In this document: positions 1 through 10,770 of the stretch, piece by piece | Layout of the letters: every line of letters begins with the position of its first letter | Numbering within the stretch: the stretch's first letter is position 1 | Assembly: GCA_026874595.1 (NCBI GenBank) | Contig: CM049306.1 | Location: 26,901,519 to 26,965,518, forward strand | Direction: 5' to 3' | DNA length: 64,000 nt | DNA from: Sipunculus nudus | Lineage: Eukaryota > Annelida > Sipuncula > Golfingiida > Sipunculidae | Notes under the pieces: generated by a model | What the model saw: only the letters and a program-made list of their open reading frames with translations | Databases searched by the model: none | What the model was told of the DNA's origin: nothing | Translations under genes and position numbers: made by a program

Positions 1-640
1 GATCTATTTATAGCTTTGGCAGACTGCCAACTGTGCCAGATTATGCAACAGGTCAAGAGTTCACTCAGTGCAGCCAGGTACAGATCAAAAGTTTACTCAG
101 TCTAGCCAGGTGCAGGTCATGAGTTCACTCAGTGCAGTAGCCTGAGCAAGCAATTTGTCACAGTTCACTCGGGGCAACTGCCTTTCTCACCTAAGGCTGA
201 TCAGCCCCATGCATCAGACTCAAGGTAAGTTTGATGTATTGGCCTAATATAATGACCTGTCTATGTGTCTTTGATAGCTTTCTCGCTCACAATACAGGTG
301 TCAACACCTACAATGACTTTAGCACAGTTTGTGTCCCTGCGTTTTCTCAGGAGGGGTTTGATATATCAGTCTGAAATTGGGCATATGTATATATCTCTGA
401 TAGCTTTGTTGTGTACAAGACTGGTGGTGCCAGCTATAATCATTTTTGTGTTGTGTGCACCCATGCCAGAATTTCAGCAGTGATCTTTGTGTAATTGTTT
501 CCTATTCAAAATAGTTAGTACTTGCATTGTTCATATACATGAAAAGTAATGGTCCAGCATTGAAGCATTATACCTGGTGTATTTCCCAATGCACAGGTTT
601 GCATTAGGCCTGTAGGCCTTGTTTAAAAAGATTATGGCTG
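1..640 (+). mobile_element. 3' part of a family B Helentron-like element
   Basis: It matches 16374-17070 plus 17820-17912 and, inverted, 53760-52900 plus 51480-51290: phrases such as TAGCTTTGGCAGACTGCCAA and GTTCACTCAGTGCAGCCAGG. It ends near the hairpin AGGCCTGTAGGCCT at about 605-620, as the other copies do. The left end is outside the window. Confidence 0.65.
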
Positions 641-1921
641 CATTTTAAGCCAAGCTTTTCATCCCAATCTTTCCATTTTGCACATTTAGCTGACTTGCCA
701 GTATGGGGAGAGCATAAATAAATTTGGGGTCACATGGTCAAAGGTCAAGGTCACAGAGGCCATCTGTTCACAAATTAGTTTCCAGATGATAACTCCAGTT
801 AGGTTTGACATATTGGTTTCAAACTTAAATTATATATGGCTCACCACTAAAGTAAGAACTGTGTGGATTTTGGGGTCCAACAGTCAAAGGTCATGGTCAC
901 AGGACTCATTTCTTTAAAAAGAATGCATATGCATTTGAAGCCAAACTTTTCATCCCAAACCTTCCATCTTCAAGATATTGCTAACCTGCCAATAGGGGAA
1001 GATTCTGTTCAATTTTGGGGTCATGAGGTCAAAGGTCAAGGTCACAGTACCCACTTATTTAGAAAGATTGTGGATGCATTTTAAGCCAAACTTTTCATCC
1101 AAAACCTTCCATCTTGCACATATACCTGAGCTGCCAATAGGGGAAGAAACTGATTGATTTGGGGGTTACAAGGTCAAAGGTCATCGTCACAGGGGCCCAT
1201 CTGTCCACATATTTGTTTCTGGATGATATCTCCAGTTTGGATTGACTTATTGGTTTCAATTTTGAGTTATATATGACCCACCAATAATGTAAGAACCCTT
1301 TTGATTTTGGGGTCATAAGGCCATAGGTCAAGGTCACTGGACCCACTTCTTTAAAGATTGTTGATGTATTTTTAGCCAAACTTTCTGTCCCAAACATTCT
1401 ATCTTCAATATGTTGCTCACCTGCCAATAGTGGAAGTAACTGATAGATTTTTGGGTCACAGGGTCAAGGTCATGGGGACCCTCAATCCACATATTAGTTT
1501 TCAGATAATAACACCAGTTTAGTTTGAAATATTGGTTTCAAACTTGATTTATATATGGCCCACCACTAAAGTAAGAACTGTTGATTCTGGGGTCATGAGA
1601 TCCAAGGTCAAGGTCACAGGACCCACTACTTAAGAAAGATTGTGGAAGCATTTTAAGCCAAACTTTTCATCTCAATCCTTCCATCATGAACATGTGGTCC
1701 TACTGCCAATAGTGGAAGTTTCCTTTTGATTTTGGGGTCACTAGGTCAAAGGTTAAGGTCACAGGGCCCATCCATTCACAAATAAGTTTATGGATGATAA
1801 CTCCAGTTTGGGTAGACAGGTTGGCTTCAAACTGATCACAGGACCAATATTTTGGAAAACCTCATAAACATATATCCTTATAGACAAATGCAGCTGAGAG
1901 TCGAGCCCCATGGGTCCCTAG
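640..1921 (+). repeat. ~145-bp tandem array of AGGTCA half-sites, ending in a family A 3' terminus
   Basis: Eight degenerate units carry GGGGTCA..AGGTCAAAGGTCAAGGTCAC near 736, 880, 1026, 1171, 1325, 1450, 1600 and 1743, a spacing of about 140-150 bp. A clean AGGTCAAAGGTCAAGGTCA is at 1026-1044. The array ends with CAGCTGAG (1891), the near-palindrome CCCCATGGGTCC and CTAG (1918-1921), the end shared with the element ending at 28647. Confidence 0.75.
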
Positions 1922-2484
1922 TTTAAATATTTTTTGGCAGAGGAACTGACTTCCATTTTTAATTTTTCTTAACTAACATGCTCTATAAATTGTTCATTTT
2001 ACGGGCTCCCTTTCAGGATGTGCTAGTCTTGCACCTTCCTGTCAGGTGCAAGGGAACGTCATTCATACATTGAGCCCCATGCTATTTCATGTGTGAACCT
2101 GAGCCAGCCAGCAGCTGGTTTAAACACACTGGATAGCCATCATACTTCCCGAAGACTGTCCGTACTTGGTGCACAGACAGTCTTCTTCGGTCCCTGAATA
2201 ATGTATCCACCCACGGCCTAAGTAAGGCTGGGGCAAGCCTGTTATCAGAAAGGAAGGCAAGCCACCAGATATGTTCCCAATTATTTTAAGATCCTGAGTG
2301 ACAGCCCGGCATGGGAAGAAACCTGCTTAAGTTGGGTTTGAACAGGCTAAGTAGTCAGACAAGCTATTAAACCACATAACCACCGCGACTGGTGTCTGTA
2401 GGATATGCAATAACTTTTGAAAGGCTGCATATTTTTCTCCAAAATTTGACACACTCAATGTTAATCCCAAAAACTCAAAGGAGT

Positions 2485-3560
2485 CTGAAACCCAGTGACC
2501 TTGACCTTTATCTTCAAGGTCAAATCTACCAAAATGTGAAATTCTTGTGAACCCCATAACTTTTATCATTTTGTCCTCAAATTTGGTAAACCAATTGTTC
2601 CTACAAAGTTCTCAGACATGTTTAAAACCTGATGACCTTGACTAGGATCTTCAAGGTCAAATCAGCTAAATCATAGTTATTGTCTTGTGAACGCAATAAT
2701 TTTTTATGGGCTGCATATTTTTCTCCAAAATTTTAAAATATTTATTGTTCCTTCCAAAATCTCAGAGCAGTCCTAAACCTGGCAACCTTTACTTCCAGCT
2801 TCAAGGTAAATCTGCAAAAATGTGAAATTCTTGTGAACCTCTTAACTTTAGAAGTATCTAATATTTTGTCCTCAAATCTGGTACACCAATTGTTCCTAAT
2901 AAGTTCTCGGACATGTTTGAAACCCAATAACCTTGACCAGGATCTTCAAGGTCAAATCAGCTGAATTATAGTCTTTGTCTTGTGAACACAATAACTTTGA
3001 AGGGCTGCATATTTTCTTCCATTATTTTAAACACTCATTGTTCCTACCAAAATCTTGAAGGAGTTTTGAAATCAAGGGACCTTGACCTTAATCTTCAGGG
3101 TCAAATATATGCAATTCCGGGATTATTGTGGCCCCCATAACTTTTCAAGTATTTATCATTTTTTCTCAAATTTGGTTCACCAATCATTCCCACCAAGTTG
3201 TTGGAGGAGTTCAAAACCTCATGACCTTGACCAGGATCTTCAAGGTCAAATCGGCTGAATTAAATTATAGTTATTTTCTTGTGAATGCAATAACTTTTGA
3301 AGGGCTTCATATTTTCCTAAAAATTTTAAATACTCATTGTTTCTACCAAAATCTCTATGGCATTTCAAAATCCAGGGACCTTGACCTTGATCTTCAAGGT
3401 CAAATTTATGCAATTCAAGAATTATTGTGACCCCCATAAATTTGGAAGTACTGAAGATTTTTTCTTCAGTGTGTCAAAATCTCATTGGAGTTTGAAAAGC
3501 AGTGACTTTTACCTTTAAAGTCAAATCTGCTGAAATCTAGAATCATTGTTTTGAGATAGT
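2485..3560 (+). repeat. Second ~147-bp tandem array, TGACCTTGACC...AAGGTCA type
   Basis: Units near 2493, 2634, 2786, 2929, 3079, 3222, 3378 and 3505 each hold TGACCTTGACC, ~8 bases, then TTCAAGGTCAAAT. The half-sites are arranged as inverted pairs. Sequence differs from the 640-1920 array apart from the half-site motif. The 1922-2484 stretch between them holds no recognisable feature. Confidence 0.7.
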
Positions 3561-4563
3561 GCATATTTCATCCCTAATATTTTGGGATGGCCCATAGGGG
3601 GAGACATATATCTGTTTTTGCACTGCAGATATAAAGCCATTCTATTATTTAACTTTTTATTTAGTATCCTTGCTTTAAAGTAACAAATGACAGGCATTCA
3701 GTCCTTGTGCATCTCCTTTCTGATGATTTTGCTCAAAATGAATCTGTAATCAGCTGCTCCATTTTGTCTGAAACAAACATTGCACTCCAGTGCTATGATT
3801 TGCCACAATTTAAAAACTTGACCTGCACTGTCCATTTTAATAGAGATTATGCTGCACATATAAGAAAAACCTGATAATGGTGCTTCGTACTATCTACTGA
3901 GAATATGGCTGGCCCACAACCAACCAGCACTTCTTAAACCACTGACTGCATGGCTTGCCTTGGCTTGGCTTCATGGCTTGGTGACCTTTCTCAATAATAT
4001 TAATATCACCTTGTGAACTATAGCAACAGCATATGCTGTTGTACAGCAAAATACTTACTGGTTATCTTGCCAGGATTGTCTCACTTGTCATATCTTGACT
4101 TCTTATTTTCATCCTGTGTTTAGCTGTACTTAACCAGTAGACTTGTTTGTATGCAGTACTTCCATAAAATATAACTAGTTATATTTTACAGTGTGACTTG
4201 TAGAACTGAAGTTTTAGCAACCTTTCAGGACAAAAGCCAGGAAGTAAATTAAAATTTGTTTTTCATATAGGAATGACAAATATAAACACTCATTGAGTAT
4301 GTGTAACATCAGCAACATATACTGGCATAATGTTTGTGTTATGCAATTTACCAAATATATTTAAGTCAATATGTTTTATGTTGACCTTGTTACATAATCA
4401 ACTAAGCAGTTACTGTCATGTGTTAAATAGTGCAAGTAGAATGATTGTACATTTGCATGACTTACATTTGCTCATAGTTTGATATTACAGCATGATTTTT
4501 TTTGTGTGAAAAGTGAATTTTCCTGATCTAATATTGGTGTATCATATGACTGGTAACTTTCAG
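3561..4563. other. Unannotated intronic sequence
   Basis: AT-rich, with no coding exon or repeat that I recognise. It is presumably the intron before the NRF-6-like exon at 4564. Confidence 0.4.
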
Positions 4564-4706
4564 GTTTTGTCACCAAGTTCCTGTCGTGGGGAGCGTTCAT
4601 CCCGCTCAGTCGTCTGACCTATATGGCTTATCTGATCCACCCTGTCCTCATATACTTCTACTACCTGGGAAGGGAGACGTTATTGTTCTACTCCAGTATG
4701 AACATT
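4564..4706 (+). CDS. NRF-6-like gene, penultimate coding exon
   Basis: The acceptor is ...TTTCAG (4558-4563) and the donor GTGAGT begins at 4707. The 143 bases encode the motif LSRLTYMAYLIHP typical of the acyltransferase-3 C-terminal membrane region. The exon ends on a codon boundary after SSMNI. Confidence 0.88.
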
Positions 4707-7700
4707 GTGAGTACTTTCATCTGAGATATCATAAACTGTAGTATCCCATGAACTTTTATTTAAGTAAAAATGGACAAAAGATGTGGAATTCACCTCTTAA
4801 TTTATTTAATGTGTCTGCCAAAACATTTGAGTTTTGCAGATACTATATTTTCACACGGGTTCTGCCACTGTCCGCCACCTTTCACATAAATTTCCAAAGA
4901 ACTCCTCTAAGACCCTTGGACAGATCTTTCCAAAACCAAGCATACTTATTCGCTCAATTGTGAACTTGTGCATAACAAAGACTGGTGGCAGCACCTGCAA
5001 TCCTTTTCATGCGGTATGAATCTGTATGTCTTATTGTTAACAGACATAACTTCAGGAGTGGTTTGATGTATTAGGCTGAAATTGGGCATGTACATAGATC
5101 TTGGATCTCTCCATCTCATATTTGAGTCTGGTAGTGCCACCTACAATTAATTCGGCGTGGCGTCCATCCATGTGTTTGTCATTTGTTTGTCTTAGTGATT
5201 TGTTCAATGTATTGGGTTGAAATTATGCATATCATAGATCTTGGATACCTCCATCTCATACTCTAGACTGGTGGTGCCATCTGCAATCGTTTCAAGAGGG
5301 TGTCCATCTGTGTGTTTGCCTTGGGTGAAAATTGCTCATAAATCTGGAGTGGTTCAACGTATTAGTCTGAGATTTGGCATGTTTATCCATCTAAGATAGC
5401 TTTGTTATAGACCAGACAGTTGGCACCACCTTCCATGCCATTTTAGCTCAGCTGACTGTAAATCATCTGAGCTATAGCGATCACTCTTTGTCCGTCATAC
5501 GTCTGTCCGTCCGTCTGTCTGTTAACCAGGCACAAATCGTAACCCCTGGAAGTAGAATCTTGTAACTTGAGATTCTGAGAGTTCCATGAAAAATCTCCTT
5601 GGAAACCAGAAATTAGGTCTCTGTTACCCATATCCTTTTGAGCTATGGGGCCCAGAAGTACCCCCCAGAATTGTCAAAAATTTCATACAAAAACTTCATT
5701 ATCTCATTAACTACATCACTGATGGTCATAATTTTTGGCATACATATTGATCATGAGATGTTCCATCAGTTCCTGCAGACTGGTGGCGCCACCTGTATTT
5801 TTCAATTTTTTACGAATTTTTTTCTATATTTTTGAGACCTTTAAAAATGTGTACATCTCTTAACAGGGCACAAATTGTAATAACTGGACCTAGAATCTTC
5901 ATTCTTGTCATGCAAGTAGGCCGATGAAAAGTGTCAGTGGAAACCTGAAATTAGGTCTCTGTTTCCCATATCCTTCAAGCTATAGGACTCCGAAGTATCC
6001 CTCAGAATAATGGGTAATTTGATACAAAAGCTGAAGTATCTGAACAACTAATGCAGAGATCACCATGATTCTTTGCATGGATATTGATTATGGAGTGTTA
6101 CATCAGTTTCTGCAGATTTGTGGTGCCACCTATATTTTATTCAATTTTTCTAATTTTTTTTTTCTATTTTTGAGACCTTTAAGGATCCTGTGATCTGTTA
6201 ACGTGGCACAAATTGTAACGACTGGACCTTGAATCTTCATTCTTGTCATTCAAGGAGGCCCATGAAAAGTGTCTGTGGAAACCTGAAATTAGGTCTCTGT
6301 TACCCATATCCTTCAAGCTATAGGACTCTGAAGTATCCCTCAGAATAATGGAAAATTTGATACAAAAGCTGAAATATCTGAACAACTAATACAGAGATCA
6401 CCATGATTCTTTGCATAGATATTGATTATAGAGTGTTGCATCAGTTTCTGCAGACTAGTGGTGCCACTTATATTTTATTCAATTTTTCAAAGTTTTTTTT
6501 CTATTTTTGAGACCTTCAAGGATCCTGTCATCTGTTAATTTTTCAAATTTTTTTTTCTATTTTTGAGACCTTTTAGGATCCTGTCATCTGTTAATGTAGC
6601 ACAAATTGTAACGACTGGACCTTGAATCTTCATTCTTGTCATTCAAGGAGGCCAATGAAAAGTGTCTGTGGAAACCTGAAATTAGGTCTCTGTTACCCAT
6701 ATCCTTCAAGCTATAGGACTCCGAAGTTTCCCTCAAAATAATGGAAAATTTGATACAAAAGCTGAAATATCTGAACAACTAATGCAGAGATCACCATGAT
6801 TCTTTGCATGGATATTGACCATTAAGTGTTTTTAAGTTTCTGCAGACTGGTGGAGCCATGTGTATTTTTTTTAAAGTTTACGCATTTTTTCTCTATTTTT
6901 GAGATATATAAATACAGACACAGTCATGGCCTGTTGGTTAATCTGTTTGATGCCTCAGTTGATTGGGTATATACTACCATTCAGATGATAAAATTTCCTT
7001 TTGCAAATCTCAGCTGAGCGTCATGACCCATGGGTCACTTGTTATAGAGTACATTGATGCACCTAATACATTCATGCATTTCTCTCACGGATGGTTTGAT
7101 GTATTCACCTTTCTGCTTGGGCCACCTACAATCAATTTCATCTTGTATCCAACAGTAGATCTTGTTTTTTAAGTGAAAATTGCACATATATGGGGAGTTT
7201 AATTAACACCTCTGATGCCACAAATTTGGAGTCATGTCAGGAACATTCATTTCCTAACTTTACCCAGGCCTCTGTGATTTGGCAGATACATGTAGTTGCT
7301 TGTCAACTGCCTGTTTCTAGTTTTCTGTGTGGTAATTTGTGTGATCTTTGGTAGCCAAAATCACCAATCAGCCATCTAGAATAACCAGGAGTAGAACTTC
7401 ACTTGAAACCAGGAGTAGAACTTCACTTTAAAACATAATGCAGTTTTCCATTTGCTTATGATTCACAATTTATTTACATGATAATAATTTATGGAGCTAA
7501 AGACAAGTATAAGGACTTACATTTTACTGTGTTCAGAATCAACAAAATACTGCTTTGAAACCTTCCAATTCTGTTAAGCCATCATGTTTGATACATCAGA
7601 AATGTTAATCAATCTCTTAAAAAATTAGGCTGGCCTTTTTGTTAAATGCAAAATAGTCATATGCTCTTTCAAATTATGAAATAGTGAATAAATGTCAACC

Positions 7701-7973
7701 TAATCAAAAACATTGGCTAAATACTGTATATGATTAATAATGTATCTGATGCAGCCAATGTGTACAGGATAGATATGAACAGACACTAGAGCACAATGTA
7801 GACTAAAAAATACATAATTACTGTACTTCATTATTATTATTTTGCTTATTTTACAGTCCTACTTCTTCCTGGGACATGTGGCCATATCTTATGCCTTGGC
7901 TTTCATCTTCACTCTGGCCTTTGAGTCTCCACTGATTGGGATGGAGAGACTGATCTTCAAACGCAGCAGCTAA
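4564..7973 (+). CDS. 3' end of a nose-resistant-to-fluoxetine-6-like acyltransferase-3 gene (two last coding exons)
   Basis: Two exons, 4564-4706 and 7857-7973, encode the last ~86 residues of an NRF-6-type multi-pass membrane protein with an acyltransferase-3 domain. In nematodes this family acts in lipid and drug transport; the mollusc role is unknown. The first exon reads FLSWGAFIPLSRLTYMAYLI followed by HPVLIYFYYLG, the conserved last transmembrane/His-Pro block of the family. The second reads YFFLGHVAISYALAFIFTLA then FESPLIGMERLIFKRSS and a TAA stop. Splicing is phase-compatible: the first exon has two bases completing a codon plus 47 codons, and the second starts in phase 0. The 3.15-kb intron holds a family A repeat. 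The N-terminal domain and most membrane segments must lie left of the window; no earlier exon was seen in 1-4563, which is largely repeat. The family assignment is firm; the paralogue is not determinable. Confidence 0.88.
4960..5443 (+). repeat. Family B body fragment, ~130-bp degenerate units
   Basis: Repeated phrases GACTGGTGGTGCCACCTGCAA and TTTGATGTATTAGGCTGAAATT match the family B body at 16640-17030. Similar sequence resumes after 7045 (to about 7170), suggesting that the family A element 5444-7041 inserted into it. Confidence 0.55.
5444..7041 (+). mobile_element. Family A element A1 (Helentron-associated/HINE-like), in NRF-6 intron
   Basis: The 5' end is a hairpin of CTCAGCTGACTG and its imperfect complement, then a GTCC/GTCT microsatellite. 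The core has ~335-400-bp units starting GTTAACAGGGCACAAATTGTAA and containing GGTGGCGCCACCTGTA (5785). The 3' end is CAGCTGAGCGTCATGACCC with the palindrome GACCCATGGGTC and CACTTG. No coding capacity is present. Confidence 0.72.
7182..7856. other. Intron sequence without recognised features
   Basis: AT-rich. A short direct repeat of AACCAGGAGTAGAACTTCACTT at ~7385-7430 is the only structure noted. Confidence 0.4.
7857..7973 (+). CDS. NRF-6-like gene, terminal coding exon with stop
   Basis: The acceptor TTTTACAG ends at 7856. Thirty-eight codons and TAA (7971-7973) encode a last hydrophobic helix followed by FESPLIGMERLIFKR, the usual family ending. Confidence 0.88.
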   Translation, partial: SYFFLGHVAISYALAFIFTLAFESPLIGMERLIFKRSS

Positions 7974-9722
7974 CTTTTGTGGATTCAGAGACAAATTTCA
8001 ACCAACCAGCTTCAGTAGATATTATAAGGTCAAACAACAATGCAGCAACCTGTTTGAGTTGTTACAAGAATATTTTCCCTGACTCTGACAAAGGTTTATC
8101 TTCTCAATGAGTTGCATAAGACTTGATGAACTGAATACTAAAACATTATGCAGTATCAACACTATCAGCTTACCTATTGTGACAGGTTTTCCCCTTTAAA
8201 TCAAAGGACTATATCTATCCTGGTTGACTTAACACTGCTGGCCACCAGATGGCGCTATGGGTGTTAGTAGCAAGTAGTAAATGTTCTGCAGGTTAGGTAT
8301 AGACTGTCCCCAGTCACCCTTGAACACTTTCATTCCATCCTTCCTGATGTGAATATACTCGTCGATTGTTGTTGATGTCCCTCTTCCTTGCAAACACTTT
8401 GATGCTGTCAAATACATTGTGATTTTCTTGGCTGGTGAAGTCAGCCAGGGCAGACTTATGAAATTTGCTGGTGGGTACCTTCCCCATGTTTCCATTTTAT
8501 CATCTTAAATGTTCCATTTTAATTAAATCAAGCTTTTGAAATTTTCAGTTTTATCTTCATTTATAGCTCAGCTGACTCAAAGTCAGTATGATACAAAACC
8601 TTCAGTATCTTGATAAATAATGCATGGATTTCCATGAATCTTGCCTTCAGTGTTGACCATGACTAATTTTATCAGTTCCCAAAAACTAGTGGTGTCACCT
8701 GTAATTTTTCTAAATTTTATGATTTTTTTTTTCTGTTTTTGGTACCATCAAATGACAGCAATTATGTCAGTTTGTCAGCTGTGGTTTCATTCAGTGTCCT
8801 GTAATCTTGTGTGTTAATTGATTATTGGTTATTGATAATTGGTTTCTTCAGTTCCTGAAGACTGGTTGTGCCAACTGTATTTTTTCCATTGTTGATGCAT
8901 TTTTTCATTTATTTTGAGCCAGCTATATCATATTGACACTATCAGATTCTCAATTGTATTTCATCTGTGTTTGAAACCTTGTGGTTTTATAAGGGCCCTG
9001 CATTTGCATTAGATAGAGTGAAATGCATTTGGTAGAATTCCAGTTTTTCTTTTTTTGTCTACTGTTAAAATGGAAAACCCTGGGCTCTATCTACCTTCCT
9101 CTGTGTTCCAATATCTAATAGTCTCTTTATGTTTCCTGATTTCATGTGTCAAGCCACTCTAACTCCCAGCTTTCAACCACAGCACCACCTAGTGGCCAAA
9201 AGTATTGAGTCAACTCAATCTTTGACAAAGCAAGACCCACCTGCACATGAGATGCATTGTCTGCTGTTGAAAAATATATTCCCAGGGTTACATGTTTGGT
9301 GTTTTTGACTTTTTCATTGTCTCCTGAGGCTTGCATTTTTGCAATATAAACACACAGATACCTATACACAGAGTATATCCATTATTAGATTCTATCATGA
9401 CCATTTGACCATGACCCATGAAAGCACTGAACAAGTGGAAACTTCGGTTTATTATTATCAGATTGTAGAAAAAAGGTGACAGTAATATTATCATTTATTA
9501 TTTATTGGTACCCAGTACGTGTTATAATTTTATGCAGTATTCATCCTTTGCCTCTCACACTTTGATTCTTCTGGCATGTATAATATGGACTACAAATATG
9601 AGATGCCAATTATGGAGACTGTTCACCTTTTTAGGGTTTTTTTTTTTTTTTAAATAATGTGGTATTTTTATGTGATAATTTTAATATTTGGTAGGAGCTG
9701 ATTTTGAATCATTTTTAATAAA
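7974..9722 (+). other. Probable 3' UTR / downstream region of the NRF-6-like gene
   Basis: No coding signal follows the stop. AATAAA at 9717-9722 is a possible polyadenylation signal, which would make a long UTR containing a truncated family A repeat (8565-8960) and a CTCF-like motif (8242-8255). An earlier, non-canonical end is equally possible. Confidence 0.3.
8565..8960 (+). mobile_element. Truncated family A copy
   Basis: It starts ATAGCTCAGCTGACTCAAAGTCA, continues with family phrases (GATACAAAACCTTCAGTATCT, GTGGTGTCACCTGTAATTTT) and shares a CAAATGACAGCAAT...TCAGCTGTGGTTTCAT block with 27775-27830. The GTCC microsatellite and the 3' terminus are missing. Confidence 0.55.
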
Positions 9723-9742
9723 GCCAGTTTTAATCCTGATGC

Positions 9743-9748
<6 letters not shown>

Positions 9749-9812
<64 letters not shown>
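9749..9812. repeat. (TA)n microsatellite
   Basis: About 64 bp of uninterrupted TA repeats. Confidence 0.97.
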
Positions 9813-9815
<3 letters not shown>

Positions 9816-10770
9816 CTGATTATATGTGTGTGTGTATCAATATTTCATATGTTTTATTCATGTGCTAGTATTGTTTAGTATTAATACTCATATATTGTCA
9901 AAGAGTTTTTGAATTTTGAGTTGTAAATGATCATGGAATGAGAAAGCCAGATGCAGTTCTGGCAGAATTTATTATCATATATTAGTGAAAGACCTGCAAA
10001 CACAGGGTTTACGTATATTACCAGCTATTTTCTATTTTTGTATGTTTATTTTTGTGTGTCCACAAGGTATAGTAACTTGCAGAGTCAACCTCTGCCAGGA
10101 AGGTATTATGTATTTCCCTTTGTACTTTGATTGGATTGTTTGTTAGCAGCTTTATGCTAACAGATATGTACAAACTTTGATAAAACATTGTGGAGGTTCA
10201 TGTTAACACCCTAGGAACAATCCATTAAATTTTGTAGTTAATTTGGATCACCATAATATATTTTTTTAAAATGAAAGGATTATATACCATTGTGTCTCAG
10301 GGCGAATCCTTTGTCCGTGGGGAGACTACCACCTTTCCTAGGAACTTATTATTAGGGGTAGCATTTGTCAAGCACCTTAACAGGTGAATCACTGTTACTG
10401 AAGTATGACACTGTTTGATCTGGGGTCCAGGCGGGGGGGTATCCAGGTATTTGTATGACTACACATATATCTATCTAGTTTGAAGATATTTTAGCAATAT
10501 TTGTCCATATCGATACTTTTTGATTATAGTTTAAATGACTGTTAATTTTAACTTGTTTTTGAGTAGATCTTTACTATTAATTATGATCTTTTTAGAGAGT
10601 TTCTATCCTTAGTTATTGAAAAATATATAAAATTTTTTGGCTTAATACAAAATTGTTTTGGATATGTATTTATGTGATTGAGGCGGTATGATCTTATCAC
10701 ACAGATATACATACATTAATTTGCAAATTGGTCACAAAACATGGAAGATGTACTATGAATAGTATATTAT
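9813..10770. other. No recognised feature
   Basis: AT-rich intergenic sequence between the putative NRF-6 poly(A) site and element A2. Confidence 0.4.
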
